Positions 7,550-14,622 of a stretch of DNA of 29,856 nucleotides are shown piece after piece. The stretch lies in assembly GCA_002995645.1 (NCBI GenBank), contig PUHO01000011.1, positions 16,780-46,635 of the forward strand, written 5' to 3'. Numbering within the stretch: the first letter of the stretch is position 1; each line of letters opens with the position of its first letter. The notes under the pieces are model-generated. The model was given only the letters and a program-made list of their open reading frames with translations. It was not told the DNA's origin and did no database searches. This DNA is from SAR324 cluster bacterium (lineage in GTDB: Bacteria; SAR324; XYD2-FULL-50-16; HCM1). The position numbers were made by a program, and so were the translations under genes.

Positions 7550-9412
7550 CTACTTCTCTGGTAAAAGAGGCATTGCTAATAAGCGATTTTCTTCTTTCTT
7601 TCTCCCCGCTTCTTTTAATGCGCCGCAACGATCAAATACATATAATTCGCAAGTGCGACAAATATCAACGTTAAAATTATCTAGTAAATAATTCAAAGCA
7701 GTAGTTTTGCTTTTAAAACGTAAATACTTAGCATCAATATTATAGCGGTCTAATCCTTCTTTAATATGCGGCGCAAGACCGGATATACACATATATTTAC
7801 CCCATCTTTTAGATTTACGTTCTAACATATGCGAGCCGTCCCAATCTAGGCTTGTAATACCGTTACCTAAAATTAATAAAAAACTACCTTTAGGGATACT
7901 ATGCTTAATTCTTGAGAGCGATTTAGAAACAAAACTAGACGACGCAAAATAGATACTACCGTTAATTTGAATAGTCATCACCTGCGGGCACGGTCGGCTA
8001 CTTCCCTTTTGAAAAGTGTCTTCATTATCAGAATGCTTGTGATATTCTACGCTATAAATATTAGGATGTGTTACATGAAAAATAAACACCACCATAGACG
8101 TAATAACGCCAACGACAATAGAAATCTGCAAATCAAGCACTAAAGCCGAAAATAAAGTTAATATAATAACAATTCTTCCTGTGCGGCTAGCTTTCAATAT
8201 TTCTAACGTATCCTTAAAAGGAATGAGTCTAAAACCAATAATAATAATCACCCCAGCAATCACAACACTAGGAACACGACTAACTAAGTTGCTTAAAAAC
8301 AAAGCAATAATAATCGTAAAAATGCTAGAGAATACGCCGGCTAAAGGCGTTTTGCCAGAACAATCAGTATTAAGCGCAGTTCGTGAAAAAGAAGCAGTAC
8401 TCATATAGGTTGCAAAAAAACCGCCTATAAAATTCGTTAAGCCTTGATGCAAAATCTCTTGTTTAATAGACGAATGTTGTTTATATTTTTCCGCAACAGA
8501 AAAAGAAATACTAGACGCAAGCAATAAAGAAATAAGCCCCAAGCTAAGCGCCGGTTTATATAACAAATGGAAATTATCTAGCGTTAACAAAGGCAGCCCA
8601 ACAGTAGGCACCACGTTTGCTATTGCCGTTTCAAAAGTCAAATTAAAATGATAATAGAGATGAAGGTAAAAACCAACTACAGACGCAACAACAATACTAT
8701 AACAAATAGCAATACCATTGCTCACTTTCAAGCGAAAAATAAACCACAAAAGAATAGTAAGCGCACCTATAGAAAACTCTTGCCAGCTATAGCTTTCAGG
8801 GAAATTACGAAAAAAATGAAATACCAACACAACCGCCGAGCTTGTACTTTGAATTTTCATTCCCCACAAAGAATAGAGTTCATGTATTAAAATAATAATG
8901 CCCGCCGCAAAGGTAAAACTTTTAACAACAGCATGAGAAACAAAATGTAATAAAACGTTAAATTTCAAGAAGAAGAGTATAATCTCAAAGACGCCTGCTA
9001 AAAAACTCAACGCTAGCACAAGCGTAACATAATCTTGCGTATGTGGCACGGCAAGCGTCGATACCATAGAATAAATAACAATAGACAAAGCAATGCTTGG
9101 TCCGCTTATCATATATAAAGAAGGCGAGAAAAAGAAAGAGACTAACGGGATAATAATCGCCGTATAAAAAGCATATCTTGCCGGTATTCCTGCGATATCA
9201 GCAAAAGCCAAGCACTGCGGAATAACAACAAGCGCCATTACAAAGCCGGAAATTAAATCATTTTTCAAATAACTTAATTTATATTTTTTATACCAACGTA
9301 ATATAGGAATATGATATAAAAGATTGGCTTTAAGCGTTTTTTTCGTTTTAAAGTTTTTAATTTGCTTTAATTTTTTTTTAAAGTAAACTGAGTCCGAATT
9401 AGGCTTTAGCAT
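7550..9412 (-). CDS. SulP-family anion transporter with C-terminal STAS domain
   Basis: The 620-aa protein has the SulP membrane domain (about residues 45-440) with the family hallmark near residues 58-80 (MALVVIPQCLAFADIAGIPARYAFYTA), then ISGPSIALS. A cytoplasmic STAS domain occupies about 480-575 (QVMTIQINGSIYFASSS ... LGNGITSLDWDGSHML). SulP proteins carry sulfate, bicarbonate or dicarboxylates across the inner membrane; the ion cannot be told here. The protein ends in a tail of about 45 residues with a cysteine cluster (CRTCELYVFDRC) and a charged end, beyond the usual STAS boundary. The first 45 residues are very lysine-rich. ATG 9412 lacks a good Shine-Dalgarno, so a start a few codons further in is possible. 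A strong terminator follows at 7505-7542. Confidence 0.88.
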   Translation of the reverse strand: MLKPNSDSVYFKKKLKQIKNFKTKKTLKANLLYHIPILRWYKKYKLSYLKNDLISGFVMALVVIPQCLAFADIAGIPARYAFYTAIIIPLVSFFFSPSLYMISGPSIALSIVIYSMVSTLAVPHTQDYVTLVLALSFLAGVFEIILFFLKFNVLLHFVSHAVVKSFTFAAGIIILIHELYSLWGMKIQSTSSAVVLVFHFFRNFPESYSWQEFSIGALTILLWFIFRLKVSNGIAICYSIVVASVVGFYLHLYYHFNLTFETAIANVVPTVGLPLLTLDNFHLLYKPALSLGLISLLLASSISFSVAEKYKQHSSIKQEILHQGLTNFIGGFFATYMSTASFSRTALNTDCSGKTPLAGVFSSIFTIIIALFLSNLVSRVPSVVIAGVIIIIGFRLIPFKDTLEILKASRTGRIVIILTLFSALVLDLQISIVVGVITSMVVFIFHVTHPNIYSVEYHKHSDNEDTFQKGSSRPCPQVMTIQINGSIYFASSSFVSKSLSRIKHSIPKGSFLLILGNGITSLDWDGSHMLERKSKRWGKYMCISGLAPHIKEGLDRYNIDAKYLRFKSKTTALNYLLDNFNVDICRTCELYVFDRCGALKEAGRKKEENRLLAMPLLPEK

Positions 9413-9558
9413 AATAAGATTCTGATCTTATAAATATGTTATTAAATAGCTTTTAGTTTAACACGAGATCAATTTATTTGTCTATATAAGGTCAGTTTAA
9501 AATTTACAAACTTATTACTTAGAAAAGGGGGAAGAGGGGCAAGTCAAGAAAGATTTCA
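9413..9558. other. Upstream region of the SulP gene
   Basis: These 146 bases separate the SulP start from the terminator of the large lipoprotein gene. I see no gene. The SulP promoter should lie here on the minus strand; the best match (TTGATC at 9472-9467 and TATTTA 18 bases on) is too weak to call. The purine-rich stretch near 9521-9540 has no assigned role. Confidence 0.3.
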
Positions 9559-9595
9559 TAAAAAAAAGAGCCGCTATATTTACATATAGCGACCC
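9559..9595 (-). terminator. Strong rho-independent terminator of the large lipoprotein gene
   Basis: On the minus strand GGGTCGCTATAT (9595-9584) pairs over 12 bp, two of them G-U, with ATATAGCGGCTC (9579-9568) around a GTAA loop, followed by a run of eight T. Confidence 0.9.
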
Positions 9596-9627
9596 TTTCT
9601 TCACATATTAATAACTAATAGAAAGTA

Positions 9628-12600
9628 TTAATTTCCAAAAATTACTTTATGTTTCTGATCTGAAGATAAATTCAACCAGTTACTACTTTTAAGCCAATTT
9701 GTTGGGCTTTCTTTTGGAAGTAGCCCATTAGCTGCAGGAGTAGTACAATTTGAATCAACTGGAGTTAATCCTTGATCAACTAAGTTCTGACACAATCCCT
9801 GAATTATTTGTCTCCAACCAACCCAGTATTTTGCTGGATAGTCTGCTGGATAAGGAGCTTGTATCTTAGCACCAAATTCCCAGAACATGAAACCATCTTG
9901 TGCGGTTGATGCATGAGGGTTAGCGAAACTATGATTTTGATAGTTTTTAATAACCTCTGCACCATGTTCGATTGTATACGGAACATGTACAGCTCTACCG
10001 TACTGATCACCTGTTACATAATGATATCTTTGAAGCGCTGTTGGCACTTTTTGAATATCACTATTTTTTGATAGAACTAATGCTATTCCATCTGCACCTG
10101 CATCAACAGATGGCCATGCTTCTCTTGGTTGTTCAAAACCAATGTTTACAGGACCGTTATAGATATCTTTAGCATCATAATAAACTTGCTCAGGTGAAAT
10201 TTCTTTACGACCAGCATCGTAACTCATCAAGCTTAACGTATCAATCATATCTCTTACTTTTACTTTTTGAGTAGTACCAGCAACAGTAATATCTTGATTG
10301 AATAATTTACGTAATGCACCTACTTCTTTAGACCATACAGCAGTTTTACCTTTACAGTAATCTGTTTTACCAGATGCAGTTGGAACATTTGCCGTATCAG
10401 CAGTACACATTACTTGAACCGCTCTAGCTGCTAAAGTTAAGATACGAGGTCTATTATCTTGTTTTGTTGCTTCATCAATAACTTCACGAGCTGTGATGAT
10501 CGCACCAAGATAAGCATTAAGCCATTGTTGAGTCAAGGTCGCCGTTTCTACTTCGTAATCTACATCTAGACCGTCTAAATGATGAGATACTAAGTAGTTA
10601 ACCCAAGCTCGTTTCAGTGCTGATTGAGCAAGTGGCTTACCAGCGGCATTAGACCATGCAGGCCAATGATTTTCAGTCGCACTATATGTCCATCCACCAA
10701 GACCTAATATAACAGCATGATTTTGTGAAATTTGATCTATAATACTTGGTAAATCATTTGGCAGAATCTGACCAGCCCATCTATCCGAGCCGTCCATCCA
10801 ATCTCCGAATATCGCATTCTCATAACCGTCTTGACCTGCAGGTATTAAGTAATCAGGCTTAACAAAAGCAATTGTAAGCTGAGAAATATATTTAGGAAAC
10901 GTACTGGTTGACGCTAAAGGTCGCATACTACCACCTAGTAAGAATGGCTCAGCATAAGCAATAATATGATGTTTATGAGGCAACAACTTTTCATTAGCTT
11001 TAATTGAAGCAATTGCATTTACTCCCGGTCTATAAAGTTGTATTACAGCTTTATCCATACTAGTTGCCGGAGCGTTGTTTGCAATTTGTTCAGCAGTTGC
11101 TCCTGCGATACTTGCGAACAAGTCTGCTCCCGCACCAGTTTGCACTTGTGGCGTTGTAGGCACTTGTGGCGTCGTCACTGTTTGTGTCGTCGTTGTTGGC
11201 GCTTGCGGTGTCGTCACTGTTTGTGTCGGCGTTGTTGGCGCTTGTGGTGTCGTCACTGTTTGTGTCGGCGTTGCAGGTGCTCCACCTTTCTCAGCTTGTG
11301 CCATTGCAATAAGCTTAGCTTTCATAGTTGGATCAAGGAATGCCGCACCTCCTCTAGGATCATTATTATATATATCTTTTCCTAAAGCTATTTCAGATGG
11401 CATTTTGCCTGCTGCCTCTCGAGACACTTCTTCATTAGGAGATATTAATCTACTAGCGTAAGCTTCCGCTTGAATCTGCGCCCATACATCGTCAGAAGCA
11501 CGAGATGCAAAAGCAGGACTACCGCTTAGGTTATTTGTCACTTCACATTTATAAAGTGTTTTACCCATTTGAATTAGACATTCAAATTTAGCAGAACTTA
11601 AGTCTTGTCTTGCAAATATAGTTGCATCAAAATGAGCGCCACCTACTGTATTCGTATTCGTATTCCAGCCACCAACTTCTACATCTTGGTATCCAGATTT
11701 ACGTGGACCATAGAATAATACAACGTTAGATTTTGCATTATATGCTGCCATTATTGAACCGTAAGAAGTATTAGCTCCTGGTACTACAATGTTAGGCATT
11801 TTTAGGAACAGTCTCCAACCGTTACCTGAAACAACACCGTTAGCATTAATTGCAACACTCATACGTGCTTGATAATTAGCAGATGCGCTAGCACCGTCTA
11901 AATGTCTCCATCGGTTTGTAAAGTGTCTTGCACCATGAGGCAATGAAAGTGTTACTTCCACAGCTTGCGAACCTGTTGCTTTTCCTTTTATCGTATCAAA
12001 TTGAGGATCCTCAATTTTAATTACTGAAGGACGTGCTGCTGCTGCTGCAGTTTGTCCACCTGAACCGTTAGTTTGGCAAAACGTACGTAATTTAGTAAGT
12101 GGATATACTTTACTCAACAATTGCAATGCCGTTAATTTCGGATCTGGATCTGAGTGACACAAGAAAGCATGTGAATCACCAATATCAACTGGACCTTGCG
12201 CAACTGGCGCTTGGTTAGCAGGTTGTACAACGGTAGCCGGTGTTAACTTAGTAGCAGCTATGCTAGTATCCGGAGTAGTTGTGCTAGTATCCGGTGTTTG
12301 CGGTGTAGATTGTGTTGGTTGCGTAACTGTATCCGGTGTTTGCGGCGTAGGTTGTGTTGGTTGCGTAACTGTATCCGGTGTTTGCGGAGTAGTCTCTACA
12401 ACGGTAGCCGGTGTTAACTTAGTAGCAGGTACGCCAACAACGGTAGCCGGTGTTAACTTAGTAGCAGGGACGCTAGTATCTGGGATACTCGTTTCTTGTT
12501 GAATTAAAGCTTCTAAACTTGCAACTGATTTCGTTAAAATACTATCAAGCTTAGCGTAAATAGCAATGTGATGTGCACGTGTTATTACTTCGTCAGTAAC

Positions 12601-14253
12601 GGCGCCTTGAGCTACAAGGTTGTTAAAATAATCATCAATTTCTGAAGAATCTTTAATTACTTTAATCAAACAATTATCACCAGCAAGTTTACAATAAGAA
12701 GTATCAACTGATTCAAGATCCGCACGACCAGCATAACTAATTAAAAAGCCGTCACCTTGTTCTAATGGATGTTGTGATATAAATTCAAATTTACCATCAC
12801 CATAAGAAAGACCGGCTGCTGTTTGAGAAGTACTCGGTTCATAAGTATACCAAGCAGTACTTTGATCTAATATTGCTTCTTCTGTTGGAATAGAATCATA
12901 TAATGATTCATAGGCTCCAACACCGTCTACATGATAAGAAATCTTTGGATCATCCGGTTGGACGTTGCGAACAAGAGGATGTGTTGTTCTTAATAAAAGC
13001 GGGGCATCTTTTGGATGTATTGTTAAGTTGGCAATATAAATAAAGCCATTATATTTAACCGCTTGTGCGCCTTCTCTTGTTTCACCACTAACAGGTTTAG
13101 AGAAAAGAAAAACAATTGGCAAATTTGCCGCTTTTTTAACACTATTAAAAAGAGATCCAACGTGTCCAGTTAAAACACTTTGTTGATCATCAGTTTTTGC
13201 TACTTTGTTTTTAATATCTTGATCAGAAAGTTGCGCAATTTGATCAGCTGGAGGCAAAGTAGTTTTAGCTTTTTGCCCGGCTGCTACCCTTTGATTAATA
13301 ACGTCTGATACTAATGGAATAGACACGCCTGAACGCGTTTCTGATGCACCAACTTGCATTGGATCACCAGATTGCCCTTGAGCTTGATCTACTTGCTCTT
13401 GCACTGTACGTATTAACTCTTGCGTTTCCGGTGTTTTACTTGCCACTGTGATTGTAGCTGAATTCAACGAAGAAGGTTTAATAGTAACTAAATCAAGAAC
13501 CCCGTCAACGCCTGTTCCGCTTGCCGGTGTAATATCATTAAAGAAAATAGCGTTAAATGCTTCTTGTGGATCAGATGATACGTTCTTAATTTTAAGAAGA
13601 TAATCTAAACTAGGCATTATATAACGTAAATTATTATAGGAAGCCAATAGTTTAACTTTACCAGCTTCACCAGCTAAATCTTCATCTGCAACTAGAGAAA
13701 CGCCGTCTTTTCCGTTTAAGTTATTAGAATATATTTTACCACGAAGAATCAAATGTTGCATATCCACTGACTGAAAGCCTTTTTTCGCTGCTTGTTGCGT
13801 TAAATAAAGCAACGTCACCGCTGAAGTAAATGGATTAATGTTAATAAGTCCTTTGTGTCCTTTTGGAAGTATAGAAAAATAGTATACTGATTCTACTTTA
13901 GCATCATCAGTCGCTATTTTCGGAGAAGAGAAAGAATTGACTGCAGCAGCCATTTTTTCCGAACCCGTACTTTCTATTGTTTGTAAAACTAATAGATAAC
14001 CATGGTTATCTGTATCTAAATTTGATAATACATAGCTTCCTGAAGCGTCTGTATCAGTATTAGATACTTCATTTCCTTGTAAGTCATATGCTCGAACCAC
14101 ACCACCAACGACAGGTAACCCAGTAACGGCTCGTCCCGTCACTGCGTCGACTGCTAGTTTGCTTGTAGTAACTTTAGCAGATTGACAACTTACAATGGCC
14201 ACTGTCAACGATAGTAACGTTGCCATTATAAGTAATTTTGTTTGCTTTTTCAA
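9628..14253 (-). CDS. Giant mosaic surface lipoprotein with C-terminal GH18 (chitinase-like) domain
   Basis: From a TTG start at 14253 the protein has 1541 residues. Basic residues (KKQTK), a hydrophobic core and the lipobox IVSC give a lipoprotein signal, with Cys near residue 23. Next come a small beta domain resembling carboxypeptidase-regulatory folds (about 30-110), an 'ININPFTSAVTLLYL' segment, a large unrecognised region to about 590, a T/P/Q-rich linker (590-676) with three ATKLTPATVV copies, an unrecognised domain (740-915) with a Cys pair, and a second repeat linker (about 993-1038). The C-terminal part (about 1088-1485) is GH18-like: LGLGGWTYS, then DGLDVDYE with all acidic residues of DGxDxDxE and the catalytic Glu at about 1234, then MSYDAG. 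It probably hydrolyses or binds an N-acetylglucosamine polymer at the surface; substrate unknown. AAGGAGGG lies close to the TTG (three bases after GGAGG). An in-frame ATG at 14334 would add 27 residues before the signal and read through the leader hairpin, so I prefer TTG. Confidence 0.8.
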   Translation of the reverse strand: MKKQTKLLIMATLLSLTVAIVSCQSAKVTTSKLAVDAVTGRAVTGLPVVGGVVRAYDLQGNEVSNTDTDASGSYVLSNLDTDNHGYLLVLQTIESTGSEKMAAAVNSFSSPKIATDDAKVESVYYFSILPKGHKGLININPFTSAVTLLYLTQQAAKKGFQSVDMQHLILRGKIYSNNLNGKDGVSLVADEDLAGEAGKVKLLASYNNLRYIMPSLDYLLKIKNVSSDPQEAFNAIFFNDITPASGTGVDGVLDLVTIKPSSLNSATITVASKTPETQELIRTVQEQVDQAQGQSGDPMQVGASETRSGVSIPLVSDVINQRVAAGQKAKTTLPPADQIAQLSDQDIKNKVAKTDDQQSVLTGHVGSLFNSVKKAANLPIVFLFSKPVSGETREGAQAVKYNGFIYIANLTIHPKDAPLLLRTTHPLVRNVQPDDPKISYHVDGVGAYESLYDSIPTEEAILDQSTAWYTYEPSTSQTAAGLSYGDGKFEFISQHPLEQGDGFLISYAGRADLESVDTSYCKLAGDNCLIKVIKDSSEIDDYFNNLVAQGAVTDEVITRAHHIAIYAKLDSILTKSVASLEALIQQETSIPDTSVPATKLTPATVVGVPATKLTPATVVETTPQTPDTVTQPTQPTPQTPDTVTQPTQSTPQTPDTSTTTPDTSIAATKLTPATVVQPANQAPVAQGPVDIGDSHAFLCHSDPDPKLTALQLLSKVYPLTKLRTFCQTNGSGGQTAAAAARPSVIKIEDPQFDTIKGKATGSQAVEVTLSLPHGARHFTNRWRHLDGASASANYQARMSVAINANGVVSGNGWRLFLKMPNIVVPGANTSYGSIMAAYNAKSNVVLFYGPRKSGYQDVEVGGWNTNTNTVGGAHFDATIFARQDLSSAKFECLIQMGKTLYKCEVTNNLSGSPAFASRASDDVWAQIQAEAYASRLISPNEEVSREAAGKMPSEIALGKDIYNNDPRGGAAFLDPTMKAKLIAMAQAEKGGAPATPTQTVTTPQAPTTPTQTVTTPQAPTTTTQTVTTPQVPTTPQVQTGAGADLFASIAGATAEQIANNAPATSMDKAVIQLYRPGVNAIASIKANEKLLPHKHHIIAYAEPFLLGGSMRPLASTSTFPKYISQLTIAFVKPDYLIPAGQDGYENAIFGDWMDGSDRWAGQILPNDLPSIIDQISQNHAVILGLGGWTYSATENHWPAWSNAAGKPLAQSALKRAWVNYLVSHHLDGLDVDYEVETATLTQQWLNAYLGAIITAREVIDEATKQDNRPRILTLAARAVQVMCTADTANVPTASGKTDYCKGKTAVWSKEVGALRKLFNQDITVAGTTQKVKVRDMIDTLSLMSYDAGRKEISPEQVYYDAKDIYNGPVNIGFEQPREAWPSVDAGADGIALVLSKNSDIQKVPTALQRYHYVTGDQYGRAVHVPYTIEHGAEVIKNYQNHSFANPHASTAQDGFMFWEFGAKIQAPYPADYPAKYWVGWRQIIQGLCQNLVDQGLTPVDSNCTTPAANGLLPKESPTNWLKSSNWLNLSSDQKHKVIFGN
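11146..11271 (-). repeat. 39-bp coding tandem repeat in the large lipoprotein (TQTVTTPQAPTTP units)
   Basis: About three 13-residue units, TQTVTTPQAPTTP, TQTVTTPQAPTTT and TQTVTTPQVPTTP, form the linker just before the GH18 domain. Units are nearly identical at DNA level, so copy number may vary by recombination or slippage in 13-residue steps without breaking the frame. Confidence 0.85.
12227..12465 (-). repeat. Low-complexity repeat linker with three ATKLTPATVV copies and 42-bp units
   Basis: Three identical 29-base blocks (12227-12255, 12398-12426, 12437-12465) each encode ATKLTPATVV. Between the first and second are 42-bp units encoding TPQTPDTVTQPTQP and TPQTPDTVTQPTQS, plus a partial third. 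The arrangement is typical of an extended Pro/Thr-rich spacer between domains of a surface protein. Confidence 0.88.
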
Positions 14254-14281
14254 AGCCCTCCTTAAAGTTGAGGTTATTATT

Positions 14282-14325
14282 TTAGAAACGTTTAAGTTTT
14301 GTGTAATAAAGTTAAACGTTTCTAA
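14282..14325. promoter_or_regulatory. Perfect 14-bp inverted repeat in the leader of the large lipoprotein gene
   Basis: TTAGAAACGTTTAA (14282-14295) and TTAAACGTTTCTAA (14312-14325) are exact reverse complements, 16 bases apart. Each arm also contains the palindrome AAACGTTT. The element lies between the predicted transcription start (about 14392) and the ribosome site of the minus-strand gene. It could form a stable mRNA hairpin or be a twin operator for a dimeric regulator. It is not followed by a T tract, so it is unlikely to be a terminator. Confidence 0.75.
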
Positions 14326-14398
14326 CACAATCATTCAAGACCGATACAAGTCGTATTTACATTTGCAAAGCAACTTACATACGTCCTAAACTAAAAAT

Positions 14399-14428
14399 AT
14401 TATAAGTTATAAGTTATGTTTGAGTCAA
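14399..14428 (-). promoter_or_regulatory. Promoter of the large lipoprotein gene
   Basis: On the minus strand TTGACT (14428-14423) and a perfect TATAAT (14404-14399) are spaced by 18 bases. This places the start near 14392 and gives a leader of about 140 bases that includes the inverted repeat. Confidence 0.65.
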
Positions 14429-14553
14429 TTAAAAATATTAGGTTTAGAAATTTTTTTAATAGGTATTCCCTCTTACTATAACTAATTATATATTGTTCCC
14501 TTTATTTTGTCAAATAATATAATTATTTTAACATATACAAATTGCTTGCCACA

Positions 14554-14582
14554 TTGACAAAATATCTTTTATTTATTATATA
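14554..14582 (+). promoter_or_regulatory. Promoter of the ketoacyl synthase-truB-rpsO-pnp unit
   Basis: A consensus TTGACA (14554-14559) is followed after 17 bases by TATATA (14577-14582), with a second -10 word, TATAAT, at 14581-14586. The start would be near 14590. This argues against any coding start upstream of that point and favours GTG 14623. Confidence 0.7.
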
Positions 14583-14622
14583 TAATCTTTATATTATTTT
14601 ATGTACTTTATTTTATATTACT

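Larger units (their letters stand above)
14254..14622. other. Divergent intergenic region between the large lipoprotein and ketoacyl synthase genes
   Basis: With the starts preferred here the gap is 369 bases. It holds a promoter in each direction, the 14-bp inverted repeat and, near 14403-14416, a short direct repeat of ATAAGTT. No additional gene is visible. Confidence 0.6.

Noticed and set aside
11038..11461. Cys/Arg-rich or Val/Cys-rich frames on the plus strand
   Set aside because: They are antisense products of the T/P/Q coding repeats, with repetitive nonsense composition.
12227..12465. CRISPR-like spaced repeats
   Set aside because: The repeats lie in frame in a coding linker, with unequal spacing and repeated spacers; no cas gene is near.
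14195..14389. Open frame of 64 codons on the plus strand
   Set aside because: It runs antisense through the leader and start of the large lipoprotein gene, has no ribosome site and covers the inverted repeat.
14335..14540. Riboswitch upstream of the large lipoprotein or ketoacyl synthase gene
   Set aside because: No known riboswitch core could be recognised; only promoters and a simple inverted repeat are visible.
14542..14622. TTG start giving a hydrophobic N-terminus to the ketoacyl synthase
   Set aside because: The stretch contains a consensus -35 and -10; the hydrophobic residues are what AT-rich DNA gives by chance.
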